Origin: Lepus europaeus
Lineage: Eukaryota; Chordata; Mammalia; Lagomorpha; Leporidae
Direction of reading: 5' to 3'
Assembly: GCF_033115175.1 (NCBI RefSeq)
Contig: NC_084837.1
Span: 89,710,499 to 89,774,498, forward strand
DNA: 64,000 nucleotides
Shown: positions 53,532 through 64,000 of the stretch, piece after piece
Layout of the letters: each line of letters starts with the position of its first letter
Position numbering within the stretch: position 1 is the first letter of the stretch
Notes under the pieces: model-generated
Databases searched by the model: none
What the model was told of the DNA's origin: nothing
The model's input: only the letters and a program-made list of their open reading frames with translations
Position numbers and translations under genes: made by a program

Positions 53532-53667
53532 ATTCTTTCAAATAATTAAATAAAATGTTTGTTAAAAGAAAATGGAATTAAGAAGTTTTTTCCGGTGAAA
53601 AAATTTTTGAAACTCACGCATAGCTTTTTCATAACACGTATTTTCCATGAACTTTTTGAAGGCCCCT
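53205..53667 (+). mobile_element. TIR element (mariner/MITE-like), copy 3, split by a SINE
   Basis: Left end CATAATTCAAAAATTTCAAG is eroded. After the SINE, the body GGTGAAAAAATTTTTGAAAC and right end TTTTCCATGAACTTTTTGAAG are clear. It matches copy 1 in length and order. Confidence 0.7.
53242..53570 (+). mobile_element. CSINE, sense, inside TIR element copy 3
   Basis: GGGCCGGGCATCCCTGTGCAC head, body, (TC)n, TTTCAAATAATTAAATAAAAT tail. AATGCAAATAA (53231-53241) and AATGGAATTAA (53571-53581) form a diverged duplication, 9 of 11. Confidence 0.93.
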
Positions 53668-53965
53668 CAAACACTGAGATTGAGAGCCAGTCTTCATGGG
53701 ATCACGGAATTCCTGATTCTTTGAACCAGCATGAAGGGTAATAAAATTGTTCTGCCAACCAGAGAGGAGAGGGAGGCCCATAGAAATGAACGAATGCTCA
53801 TTTCAGCCAATGTTCCTTTTGTAAAATTTAATTTGATAGAGGTTCATTGTGTTTCAAAATGTTTAGCTTTGAAGTACCTTAATGTGTGATTCCAATGTTT
53901 ATAATTGATGACTTTATTATATGAGGGGTTGAAGTTGAATTTCTAAACCTGATGCCTCTATTTTC
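53668..53965. other. Unique AT-rich sequence
   Basis: No feature recognised. Confidence 0.45.
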
Positions 53966-53969
53966 TTTC

Positions 53970-54294
53970 ATTTTTAAAGATGTATTTTATTTATTTGGAA
54001 GGCAGAGTGACAGAGAGGGAGAAAGAAAGAGACAAAGAGAGAGATCTTCTTTCACTCCCCAAATGGTCACAATTGGCAGGGCGGGGCCAGGCTAAAGTCA
54101 AGAGCCTGGAGCTTCATCCGGGTTCTCACATGGGCAGCAGGAGCCCAAGCTCTTAGGCCGTCCTCTGTTGCTTTTCCAGGCACATTAGCGGGGTACTGGA
54201 TCGGAAGTGGGGCAGCCGGGACTCGAATCCGTGCTCCTATGGGATGCCAGCGCCGCACAGGGAGGCTTAGCCACTGTTCCACAACACCGGCCCC
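53970..54294 (-). mobile_element. CSINE, antisense
   Basis: TTTTAAAGATGTATTTTATTT, GA-rich tract, body with GGACTCGAATCCGTGC, inverted head CACAACACCGGCCCC. Confidence 0.94.
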
Positions 54295-54413
54295 CAAGAC
54301 CTCTGCTTCCTCATAGAGCCAGATGTGATGAGCTTACTCGCAGGGCAGACACCCCCTCGCTGCTTCCTGAGTGAGGTCACCGACGATCGTAATTATCTCC
54401 TCTCTGCTGAGAT

Positions 54414-54750
54414 TTTTTTTTTTTTTTTTGACAGGCAGAGTTAGACAGTGAGAGAGAGAGGGAGACAGAGAGAAAGGTCTTCCTTTGCTGTTGGTTCACC
54501 CCCCAAATGGCCGCTACGGCTGGCATGTTGCAGCCGATCCAAAGCCAGGAGCCAGGTGCTTCCTCCTGGTCTCCCATGCAGGTGCAGGGCCCAAGCACTT
54601 GGGCCATCTTCCACTGCACCCCCGGGCCACAGCAGAGAGCTGGCCTGGAAGAGGGGCAACCGGGACAGAATCCAGCGCCCCGACCGGGACTAGAACCCAG
54701 GGTGCCGGCGCCACAGGCAGAGGATTAGCCTAGTGAGCCGCGGCGCCGGC
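54414..54750 (-). mobile_element. CSINE, antisense, CTGTCAAA-tail class, nested at an older SINE
   Basis: T(16), GACAGGCAGAGTTAGACAG, GA tract, body, inverted head GCGGCGCCGGC. CTGAGAT is duplicated at 54407-54413 and 54751-54757. Confidence 0.95.
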
Positions 54751-54754
54751 CTGA

Positions 54755-55065
54755 GATATTTTAAAAAATTTTTTGTATTTATTTGAGAGACACAGAAAGA
54801 CAGAGACTGAGACAGACAGACAGAGCTTGTGGAGATAGAGATCTCAGCTCCCTCTCCTTATGTCTGCAACAGCGGGGACCTAAGTCGGGAGCCAGGAACT
54901 CAATCCAGGTCTCCCTCATGAGCAGCAGGAACCCAAGTACTTGCGGCATCACCTGCTACTGCCTCCATGTCTGCATTAGCAGGAAGCTAGAACTGGGAGC
55001 GGGGCTGGGGCTCAAACCCAGGTTGCAGGAGCCCCAGCTGGTATGGCGAATGCCTGCCCAAGACA
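54755..55065 (-). mobile_element. Old CSINE-related SINE, antisense
   Basis: TTTGTATTTATTTGAGAGAC, an imperfect GACAGA tract, and a body resembling that at 44468-44672 (CAATCCAGGTCTCCCTCATG). Ends near ATGCCTGCCC. Confidence 0.75.
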
Positions 55066-55484
55066 CTTCTTGAACAGGGTCACATGTGTCCAGATGTCTA
55101 AACCTGTCATTGTCGACTGCTTTCAGTCATTCCCTTTCACAGCTGTCACGGGAAAAACGTGGAGCCGGTCTTGAGGAGGAAAGGGAAAGGACTATGGTAC
55201 CCACCAAACCTGAGGCACAGCGAAACCTCTGAGATAAGTCAGGGCTGTGGCCAGAAGCAGGATTCTGCCCTCCCCCCACCCCCCCGCCAGGTTCAAATGA
55301 AGACATGGCAAATAGATACTTGTAGAATTATGAGCAGAGCACAGAGAACCGGCAGCAGGTTTGGGGGCACTCGGAGCTGAGCAGGTATCGGAGGGAGAGA
55401 AGCTGCTATCACCCGTAGTTCTGAAGGCACAAGGAAAATCAGACAGTATTGTAGGAGCCCAGGATAAACGGGGTTGGGATCACC
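55066..55484. other. Unique sequence
   Basis: About 420 bases, no repeat or exon recognised. C(6-7) runs near 55271. Confidence 0.45.
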
Positions 55485-55485
55485 T

Positions 55486-55838
55486 GGGGCCAGCGCCATG
55501 GTGTGTCCAGCATAAGCCGGCACCGACCCATCCCATATGGGCACCTGTTCGAGTCCCGGCTGCTCCACTTCCAATCCAGCTCCTTGCTACGGCCTAGGAA
55601 AGCAGTGGAAGATGGCCCAAGTCCTTGGGTCCCTGCACCCATGTGGGAGACCCGGAAGAAGCTCCTGACTCCTGGCTTCGGATCGGCCCAGCTCTGGCTG
55701 TTGAGGCCATTTGGGGAGTGAATTAGCAGATGGAAGACTTCTCTCTCCTTCTCTCTGTCTTTAACTCTGCCTCTCAAATAAATAAATCTTAATAAAAAAT
55801 GCTTTATTTAAAAGAAAAAAAGAAGAAAGAAAAAAAGG
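55486..55838 (+). mobile_element. CSINE, sense, with long A-rich tail
   Basis: Head GGGGCCAGCGCCATGGTGTG has lost about 25 bases. Body and CTCAAATAAATAAATC are followed by about 50 bases of A-rich tail. GGATCAC before and GGAATCAC after suggest the duplication. Confidence 0.94.
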
Positions 55839-55847
55839 AATCACTTA

Positions 55848-56192
55848 TTCCTAGGGTTGCTTTAGCAAAATCCTTGACTCTGGGCAATTTCTAAAGAACA
55901 GAGGTTTATTTGGCTCATGGTTCTGGAGGCTGGAAGTCCAAGAACACAGCAGCTAAGGAGGGCTTCGGGCTGCATCAGAACGTGGTGGAGGGCGTCCCAT
56001 GGCCAGACGGCAAGTGAGAGTCAGCCCAGGGCTCTCTTTGGCTTCTTGCAGTCACAAGTCCCATCCTGGGAGCCCTACCCTCCTGGCTTTGTTTAATCCC
56101 AATCACCTCGCAAACGCTCCACCTCCAAACACCATCAGCGTAAGAATTTGGAGAATAAGTTTCAACATGACTCTGGTGTAACACCCGTCAGC
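55848..56192 (-). mobile_element. MaLR-type LTR (MST-like), antisense
   Basis: Antisense blocks in order: GGGTTGCTTTAGCAAAATCC, AGAACAGAGGTTTATTTGGC, TCATGGTTCTGGAGGCTGG, CAATCACCTCGCAAACGC, GTTTCAACATGACTCTGG. AATAAA appears inverted as TTTATT. A solo LTR or fragment. Confidence 0.75.
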
Positions 56193-57008
56193 AGCTATAG
56201 CTCCAGAGTCCACCTTGCCAAAGGCAAATCAGGACAGCAGAGAGGGAGGAGGGAGAGACAAGGGTCTGACCTCGCTTTCTTCCTGTTCCCGGTCTCCTGC
56301 TAATGTCTCCCTTGGCCAACCCTAATCAGAAGTGAGCTGGTGACAGATGGCAGACTTTGGGAGGCCAGAGCAGACAGGGCAGAGCCTCGATCTGGGTAAG
56401 GGTGGGTGTGTGTCCCCAGGGAGCAGGGTGTGGCTGGCCAGCGTGCCTTCTGAGAGCCAGACCAGAAAAACCCACAAGCAGTAGATGCCATCAACTACTC
56501 TAAAGCAATCCTTGTCAGGTGGCCGGAAGGATTGAACAGACCCAAGACTTCAGCCTCAGTGCCTGCACTCTCAGCCCCGGGAAATGTGATTTCTATTAAG
56601 GAAATTGAAAATGAACGAACTGCACTGTACCCAGTCTTGGAGCTCTAGCTGCTCTCAGGAGAGGAGAAGCATGGACCTGGGGTGAGAAAACCCAGAGATT
56701 TGGATGGGTCTCCAGTGCTGTCCAGGGGAGAAGCCCCTTCCAAGCCTGCCCCCAAAGGGTGATGGACCGAAGTGGCATGTCATAGCCGTGAAGACCACCT
56801 GCTCCTCCAGTACCTCTGCTTCCAGACTCCACAAACACACCTGTGTTAGCGTTTGGCCTCCCACTGAGCTCCCCTGCAAAAGGGGAATGTGGGACTCAGC
56901 CTACCTAGGGTTCTGACTCTCCTAACAGTTATACTCGCTATAAATGAATAAGTTCACCTCTAGTGGATGTAGACTTGCTCACGCTCCACGTTCCATGCTC
57001 CACCTGCC
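56193..57008. other. Unique sequence
   Basis: About 815 bases. No repeat family or exon I can support; frames are short. Confidence 0.45.
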
Positions 57009-57011
57009 ATT

Positions 57012-57057
57012 TCTTTCTTTTCTTTTCTTTTTTTTTTTTCTTTTGACAGGTAGAGTT

Positions 57058-57098
<41 letters not shown>

Positions 57099-57358
57099 AA
57101 GGTCTTCCTTCCATTGGTTCACTCCCCAAATGGCCACTATAGCCGGTGCTGCACTGATCAGAAGCCAGGAGCCAAGTGCTTCCTCCTGGTCTCCCATGCG
57201 GGTGCAGGGCCCAAGCACTTGAGCCATCCTCCACTGCACTCCCAGACCACAGCAGAGAGCTGGACTGGAAGAGGAGCAACTGGGACTAGAACCTGGTGCC
57301 CATATGGGATGCCGGCACCGCAGGTGGAGAATTAACCAAGTGGGACACAGCGTCAGCC
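57012..57358 (-). mobile_element. CSINE, antisense, CTGTCAAA-tail class
   Basis: T-rich (TTTTC)n tract, TTTTGACAGGTAGAGTTATAG, pure (GA)n at 57067-57093, body, inverted head CACAGCGTCAGCCC. Confidence 0.95.
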
Positions 57359-58318
57359 CTCCACCGGCCTTTTCTATCTCTGTTCCTTGTAGACTTCCTG
57401 CTTCAAGTCTTTGTCCAAGCACAGGCAGCCTGCGAATGCACAGGATCCTATGTCCCTGGGGTGGGGGTGGGGGTAACCTCAACTCACAGAGGATGAAAAT
57501 CAGTGCTTACATGGCCCCGTCTCCCCCCTGCAGAGGCACAATCTAAGATGTACTCTGTATGATTCCTTGGAGGTGCCCCAGCAGCGCTGAAACCCAGCGT
57601 TCCTCATCAGTAACCGACTCCAAACCACATCCTAACCACAGCAACCCACCAGGCAGCTACTGGCAGCCAGCAGACGCCGCGGGCCAACGCTCGCTCAGGA
57701 TCACGCCCTCTCCTGGCCTGTCCTCCTCTGTCCCACTCCCCACATTCCCTCATTCCAGCTTCTCAGAATCATCTGCCCCCAACATCCAAATCTTATCTCA
57801 GGCTCTGCTTTGAGACAGCACTGGTCAGGCTGACCTACTTTTCTTTCCCTACAAGGAGGATGCTGCTCCTTTATTCACACATGTAAGCATTCCTCCTTCC
57901 CAGATAAGAAATCCAGAGCTCAGGAGTTGTTAAGAAACTTCCTGAATTCCTAGAACAGTGACATTGCTCAATCAAGAACCTGCAGAATTTCTCAGCTCAA
58001 AGGAATTTTAGAATCTGGGGAAGTGTTTCTCAATCCATTACCAAGAGACTTTCTCCCTCCTCAACCTCCTCCATGAAATTTTTAATATCCCAGATATCAC
58101 AGTGCCTATCTGCTTAGGCACTGTGGGTCCATGCACGTGTGTGCGTGTGTTTGACTGGGTATTCTTTTGTATATTGTTGATACTTTTTTTATTTCTAGGA
58201 GTTGACGTAATCTCCAAGAGACTGAATCACTTCGTAGAATGAAATTGTAAAACACAAACTAAAAATTTAGTTCTCAAAGCCTAAGCCACACAAAAAACAT
58301 GGGAGATCAAACATCAAC
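57359..58318. other. Unique sequence
   Basis: About 960 bases. Includes short GTGGGGGTGG and GTGTGTGCGTGTG runs. No exon or repeat family supported. Confidence 0.45.
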
Positions 58319-58319
58319 A

Positions 58320-58737
58320 GCATCCATGTATCAGCTTTTCGTTGTTATAATGAAATACTTGAGACAGGCTATAAAGAGAAGCGGTATAGTTAGCGCAGAG
58401 TTTGGAGGTTCCGGGGCATGGCACTGGCAGCAGCTCCGTCCTGGTGAGGACCTGGCTGCACCACATCAGGGCTGAAGGCAGTGGGGAGAGGACAGATGGA
58501 ACCAAGTGATCACACCTCGATACAGGAAGCCAGAGCCGGGTGGGGACAGGTGCAGCCTTTTGTAACCATACTCTTTAATACCTTCAGAGAGCAGTGGCCT
58601 CAATGACCTAACGAGCTCCCATTAGGCCCCGTCCCTCAAGGTCCACCCCAATTCCCAGCACAGCCCCTCTGGGAACCAAGTCTCTAATACACAGAACCTT
58701 GGGGGACAAACCACATACAAACCCTAGCAGCCCACGA
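58320..58737 (-). mobile_element. MaLR-type LTR (MLT1/MST-like), antisense
   Basis: Antisense blocks: GTATCAGCTTTTCGTTGTTAT, ACTTGAGACAGGCTATAAAG, GCTCCCATTAGGCCCCGTCC, AACCTTGGGGGACAAACC. Order and spacing match MaLR LTRs. It is older and more diverged than the one at 55.8 kb. Confidence 0.7.
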
Positions 58738-58906
58738 GACAGCCTATGGGAGCCAATAGGCTCACCAAGGCCAATTCTCGTGTAGGGGCTTTTTGTCAGA
58801 GCAAGGGATGAAAAAAAAAAAAATCCTCCAATCATAATCATCTATTTTCCATGCTCTATGGCACCGATTTTGCAAGCATTTTGAGTCTCTTCCGTAACTT
58901 AATGTC
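58738..58906. other. Spacer
   Basis: A(14) near 58810; otherwise unique. Confidence 0.4.
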
Positions 58907-58915
58907 AACACTGTC

Positions 58916-59270
58916 TTTTTTTTTTTTTTTTTTTTTTTTTTGACAGGCAGAGTGGACAGTGAGAGAGAGAGACAGAGAGAAAGGTCTTCCTTTTGCCCTT
59001 GGTTCACCCTCCAATGGCCGCCCGGCCGGCGCGCTGCGGCCAGTGCACCGTTCTGATCCGATGGCAGGAGCTAGGGGCTTCTCCTGGTCTCCTATGGGGT
59101 GCAGGACCCAAGCACTTGGGCCATCCTCCACTGCACTCCCGGGCCACAGCAGAGAGCTGGACTGGAAGAGGAGCAACCAGGACAGAATCCAGTGCCCCGA
59201 TCGGGACTAGAACCTGGTGTGCCGGCGCCGCAAGGCGGAAGATTAGCCTGTTGAGCCACGGTGCCGGCCT
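58916..59270 (-). mobile_element. CSINE, antisense, CTGTCAAA-tail class, recent
   Basis: T(25), GACAGGCAGAGTGGACAGTG, GA tract, body, inverted head GGTGCCGGCC. AACACTGTC is duplicated exactly at 58907-58915 and 59271-59279. The long T tract and exact duplication suggest youth. Confidence 0.97.
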
Positions 59271-59279
59271 AACACTGTC

Positions 59280-60924
59280 CATTTGATACCCAAGAAAACC
59301 CAACTAGAGAAATAAATACTAAGGAATGACATTTTTGCCATGTAGACTTGAGCTTTAAGGGGCCATAAACCATTGCAATATCTGAGATATTTTTGCCTCC
59401 CCCCAGAATCCTTTTTCACCCCCTGAGTGTGATGAGAATGTATGATTTGGTCCAACACCATCATTTTATCATTTTATGGATCACAGAGACACTGATAGCC
59501 AGAAGATCACACAATGAGACCTAGGAAAAAACAGCTCTTCAGATTCTGCATCCAAAAACTACTTTATGCCACCCAAAAACCTTGCTCGCTGGTCAGCACG
59601 AAGCGAGTCTAGTCTCAGCCAGTCTGAAGACTCCCTGGTCCTCAATTTTTATTGGATTAAAAAACAAAATCTTCATTTAGCTGTGGAATGTACCGTGAGT
59701 GTCAAGCTGAGTTACGGCAGCTCCGCAACCCAATCTCCACTGGGGCAGATACAAGCAGGGAGCTAATTATATGATAGTCATTACCTGGAAATTATATGTT
59801 TATTGGTTTTCCACTCATGGATACTCCTATTTTCGAACTCTTCACGGTTCTACCCAGTGACAGGAGTCGCACTGTCCCCACTGTGAATGTCCCCCCAACC
59901 TGGGGATCAGCACTCTTCAAATGGAGCCGGCGCCAGCAGCATGGAAAGCCTCCGGGGTAGGAAAGGAGGGTCTGACTCAGTCTACGCAGGAGGCACCCGG
60001 AAGTCGCCATCGCCCACATTCAGACACCTCACTTGTCCTTTAGTAATCAAGCGCTCAGCACCCCATGGTCTAAATGCAGCATATCCAGTCTTCGCTGCTG
60101 GATCCTGGGAATAGTAGCCAATCGGGAAGTTCCTCGTCTGCCATCGGATATATTTATACACCCTTCAATTATGTGCCTTGGTTAATTGTCCCTTTTCTAC
60201 CGGCTCTCCTTACGACAGAGTTCCTGAGGCTTGCCTATAATTATAGCGAGGGATTATTTCCTTGAACTTTGCAAAAGGCAGCCTAATCTGGGTCAAATAC
60301 TAAAGGTGGTGGCTTGGGGTGCAAGGGTCAAAGTTGGCCTCACTCGGAGGAGTTAGTTTCAAAGACTTTGCGTGTCTTTTGTCACTGGGGGGCCCTTACC
60401 TGGAACTCTTCTGCAGGCCTGTCATCCTCTTATCATTATTACAATTAAGATCGATGGGCAACACCTGCCAAGGAGTTGACCCAGTGCCTTGTATGTGAAA
60501 TACCTCACCATCTTCTCCCTGAATGCAGGTGCACGTCTCCTCACCTGTCCTGCGGGGCCACAGGGCAGATGCCCCCAGTCCTGTTGATGCCTCGGTGTGG
60601 ACAGCTGGCCAGCGTCCAGCACCAGTAGCTCTTCGTGTTACTCACAGGAAGATCTCAGCCCTTAACAAAATGCCCACACGTGATAGGCTGCAGAAAGCGT
60701 CAATGGAGAGAGTAGAAGTGTGCATCTAGCACAGGAGTGTACAGGGTTAGTGTTCCCAGGAAGGCTCTCTCCCTGCTCGCCACCATGGCCTGGCTGATTC
60801 CACCTACTTAGAATGCCTTCCTGCTTATCTTAACGTGCCCATCAGTTCCAGCGTGAATTCCACTACCAAAGGGACGCTCCCAGGGGCGCTGATCCTTGGC
60901 AATCCCATCTGTTTTTTCTTTTTT
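59280..60924. other. Unique segment, possibly conserved
   Basis: About 1.6 kb without any repeat I can name, in a window where SINEs recur about every kilobase. 60110-60290 is AT-rich with TATATTTATA, TTAATTG and TATAATTATAG motifs, the kind of composition seen in homeodomain-bound enhancers. No open frame is persuasive. Confidence 0.45.
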
Positions 60925-60926
60925 CA

Positions 60927-61250
60927 AGTTTTATTTATTTATTTGAAAGTCAGAGTTACACACAGAGAGGAGAGGCAGAGAGAGAGAGAGAGGTCTTCCA
61001 TGTACTGGTTGACTCCCCAGATGGCTGCAACGGCCGGAGCTGCGCCCATCTGAAGCTAGGAACAAGGAGCTTTCTCCGGGTCTCCCACATGGGTGCAGCA
61101 GCTCAAGGACCCGGGCCATCCTCCGCTGCCTTCCCAGGCCATAGCAGAGAGTTGGATCAGAAGTGGAGCAGCCGGGACTTGAACCAGTGCCCATATGGGA
61201 TGCCGGCACTGCAGGCGGTGGCTTTACCTGCTGCGCCGCGGCGCCGGCCC
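60927..61250 (-). mobile_element. CSINE, antisense
   Basis: TTTTATTTATTTATTTGAAAG, GA tract, body close to consensus, inverted head GCCGCGGCGCCGGCCC. Confidence 0.96.
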
Positions 61251-62162
61251 TGATCCCTTCCTTTTCTGAACTCCTCCCCCAGTCATCAGCTCCACTCTCA
61301 GAGCCTTGACATGAGCTTGGAAACCAATTAATTACCGGCCCAGCTACCTCATTTAAAAAAACGAAACACAAACAAAAACCAAGTCCAAAGAGATGAACAG
61401 TCTCCCGCAAGCTCCAGATAGCCCAGTGAGTCAACTGCAGGGTTGAACCCAGGACCTGGTACTCTGAGGAGCTGCTCTGGTGTACTTCCTTTTACTCCAA
61501 GAAATACTTTCCACCACGATGATCTGCTTTGATCAGGCCCCGAGTAACACACGGAGAACACAGCAGCCCAGCTGTTGGGAAAGAGCTCTGTGTTTAATCG
61601 TGCCTGCCAGCCTGTAGCAATGAGCAGTGTTTTGGGTGGAGAGTGACTCACGCTACAACATTTAGGACCTCAGTTTCTCCTGACCTGATCACTGATCCCC
61701 TGCTCAGCTGATGATGTCGCCTGCCTGTCACCCACCCCGCTCCCAGGGCACTGATTCACAGCTACTCCCTTTTGCTCACGCTGAAAAGAAAACACATCCA
61801 AAGGCCAGTGCATAGGTTAGGCCAGGATATGTGTGGCCAACCCTTGCCCGGCTCCAGAAGAGCAACCTTGGAGAGACCAGCGGCTCAGTAATGAACACTT
61901 GGGATCGCAGTAGGACTGAAGGGAAAGGCAAAGAGGCCAAGCTCCGTGCCACCAACTGTGTGGTCAGCAAATGTTTCCTTCTCTGTGGCTTTGGAAGAGT
62001 GGTGACAAACGCAGATGACTGTAGGGGCAACACAGATGATATAAACGAGTGAATCCACCTGGGCCCAGGGCAACAGGGAGCAGTGGGGACTGTGACTAAC
62101 AGAGTGTAAACGCTACCTAAAGAAGTTCAAGTTCTCAAGCATTTTTAAAACCACAGCACTGG
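61251..62162. other. Unique sequence
   Basis: About 910 bases, no repeat family or exon supported. Frames reach about 100 codons without motifs. Confidence 0.45.
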
Positions 62163-62482
62163 GGGCCGGTGCTATAACATAATAAGCTAAGCCTCTGCCA
62201 GCAGAATGATGCCGGTTCGAGTCCCAGCTGCTGCATTTCCTATCCAGCTCCTTGGGAAAGTAGCAGAAGATGGCCCAAGCTCTTGGGCCCCTGCACCTGC
62301 GTGGAAGACCTGGAAGAAGCTCCTGGCTCCTCCCTTCGGCCTGGCACAGCCCTGACTGTTGTGGCCATTTAGGGAGTGAACCAGTGGATGGAAGATCTCT
62401 CTCTCTTTCTCTCTCTCTCTCTGTACCTCTGCCTCTCAAATAAATAAATCCTCAAAAATAAATAACAAAAAAAAAAAAAAAG
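62163..62482 (+). mobile_element. CSINE, sense
   Basis: Head GGGGCCGGTGCTATAACATAA, a shortened head-body junction, CT tract, CTCAAATAAATAAATCC tail and A(15). Confidence 0.94.
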
Positions 62483-62826
62483 CAATAGCCGAATAAAACG
62501 TATTTTCTGGCTTCATTGAGCTTTAAAGCTTCAGATGGAAAATTCTGCTCACTGGAGATCTATGTGTAATGGCTTTAAAAGTTAGCCACTGATTAATCAG
62601 GAAAACAAAGAAGCACATCCAACCCAGGGTGCTGCTCAGACTCTGGGGGTCACCGTGCTGCTGCTCACTGGGGTCTGTCCCGTTGATTCTAGGGGTATCA
62701 CTCCAGACCAAGGAACTGAGACTTAAAGAATGTTGGCTTAGATGAAGACTTGAGGTTTGAGAGTGGGATCTCCTGAAAAGTGAGAACAGATTGACAAGGC
62801 CGAGTAGAGATTTGTAAGAAAGAGCT
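62483..62826. other. Unique sequence
   Basis: About 340 bases, nothing recognised. Confidence 0.45.
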
Positions 62827-62827
62827 A

Positions 62828-63158
62828 TGGGCTGGCACTGTGGCGCAGTGGGTTCATGCTCTGGCTTAAAGCGCGGACATCCCATCAGGGCACCAGTCGA
62901 GTCCTGGCTGCTCCACTTCTAATCCATCTCTCTGCTATGGCCTGGGAAAGCAGCAGAAGACGGCCCAAACACTTGGGCCCCTGACACCCACATGGAAGAC
63001 CTGGATGGGAGCTCCTGGCTCCTGGCTTCGGCCTGGCCCAGCATTGGCCATGTGGCCATTTGGAGATTGAACCAGCAGATGGAAAACCCCTCTCTCTCTC
63101 TTTCTCTCTCTCTCTCTGTAACTCTGCCTTTCAAATAAAAAAAGTAAACCTTAGAGAA
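62828..63158 (+). mobile_element. CSINE, sense
   Basis: Head TGGGCTGGCACTGTGGCGCAG, body, CT tract, TTTCAAATAAAAAAAG tail. Confidence 0.94.
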
Positions 63159-63241
63159 AAAGAAACCTTTAAAGAAAATGGATGTTATAAAAAAATCTAT
63201 GCCTGAGTTGCCAAAGTGTTTTACATCCAAATAAACTAATC

Positions 63242-63587
63242 CCTTTTTTTTTTTTTCAATTTATTTATTTGTTTGAAAGGCAGAGTTACAGAGGCAGAGG
63301 CAAAGAGAGAGAGAGAGAGAGAGAGGTCAGTCTTCCATCAGCTGGGTCACTTCCCAGATGGCCGCAATGGCTGGGGCTGCACTGATCTGAAGCCAGGAGC
63401 CAGGAGCTTCTTCCAGGTCTCCCATGCGGGTGCAGGGGCCTAAGGACTTGGGCCATCCTCCACTGCTTTCCCAGGCCACAGCAGAGAGCTAGATCGGAAG
63501 TGGAGCAGCTGGGACTAGAACCGACGCCCACGTGGGATGCCGGCACTGCAGGCGGCAGCTTTACTCATTATACCACAGCACTGACTC
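63242..63587 (-). mobile_element. CSINE, antisense
   Basis: T(13), CAATTTATTTATTTGTTTG, GA tract, body, inverted head CCACAGCACTGACTCC. ACTAATC occurs just before and just after. Confidence 0.95.
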
Positions 63588-64000
63588 CTCCACTAATCTG
63601 TTAATTTCCTTTGTCCACAAACGTTCTGAAGTCCCCTCCTGCACACTGGCCGACGGTATTCCAGAGAAGGGCGAACAGCAGAGGCCTGGACCAGCTCAGG
63701 GCCAGAGCTGCCTGATCTCCATCGCAAAGCTATGGCAATGAGCCGTCCAACCCCCCCTCCCCCCCAGGGCTGCATCTGAGGACACTGGTAGATGCTCCCA
63801 CCCCTCACCCGCTTCTCACCTTCAGGAGGCATAGGGCGATTACATTATAAGCTGCTTAACCTCCCCTGGCCAGACAAGCAAGCCTTCAGGTACAGCCACA
63901 GACGCGAGGAGACTGCAGGCCTGGCCTTGCCCTAGTCTCCCCCGGCCCTGGGGAGGAGAGACCGTGCAGGCCGGTGTGAGGTCAGGGACCGTGTCTTCTG
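63588..64000. other. Unique sequence at window end
   Basis: About 410 bases, GC-rich. C-rich run CCCCCCCTCCCCCCC near 63750. No exon recognised. Confidence 0.45.

Overview
This window is nuclear DNA from a lagomorph, most probably rabbit or hare (Oryctolagus/Lepus). The evidence is about 60 copies of the lagomorph-specific C repeat (CSINE). These carry a tRNA-like head resembling GGCCGGCGCTGTGGCGTAGC, a CT-microsatellite and a TTTCAAATAAATAAATCTT tail. There is also a full-length L1 whose 3' UTR and AATAAA-containing end resemble a second, 5'-truncated copy in the window. I recognise no functional protein-coding gene. Every long open frame I checked lies in a SINE, in L1, in a simple repeat or in unrecognised GC-rich unique sequence. 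The window is best read as intergenic or intronic DNA dense in retrotransposons.

Layout. 1-21.8 kb: SINEs in both orientations, separated by unique GC-rich DNA (5.2-7.6 and 8.0-9.3 kb), with old L1M-type L1 remnants (11.9-15.0 kb), three MaLR-type LTR fragments and MIR relics. 21.85-30.0 kb: one near-full-length L1 with recognisable target-site duplications. It carries four nested insertions: three CSINEs and a solo ERV LTR that itself holds a CSINE. 31.0-34.9 kb: an old antisense L1 interrupted by five CSINEs, one of which contains a second solo LTR with a 6-bp duplication. 35.4-36.5 kb: a CpG-rich island with a perfect match to the RFX X-box consensus, the only strong promoter candidate here. 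36.8-37.7 kb and 53.2-53.7 kb: copies of a short terminal-inverted-repeat element of mariner/MITE type, disrupted by SINEs. 38.5-39.0 kb: a processed RPS25 pseudogene. 40.1 kb: a retrotransposed U6 snRNA pseudogene on the minus strand. 41.7-42.7 kb: another antisense L1 remnant. 45-64 kb: SINEs, a 5'-truncated L1 3' end, two antisense MaLR LTRs, microsatellites and unique DNA.

The parts do not form a pathway. What can be read is an insertion history: MIR and MaLR relics are oldest, then L1M, then the TIR element, then the rabbit L1 and CSINE waves. A CSINE class ending in CTGTCAAAA appears youngest, because its members show clean duplications and sit inside older elements. No previously undescribed system was found. 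The most useful leads are the layered L1/LTR/SINE nest, the two solo LTRs, the CSINE tail classes, the chimeric inverted SINE, and the CpG island with its X-box. All family names are from recognition by eye; no database search was made.
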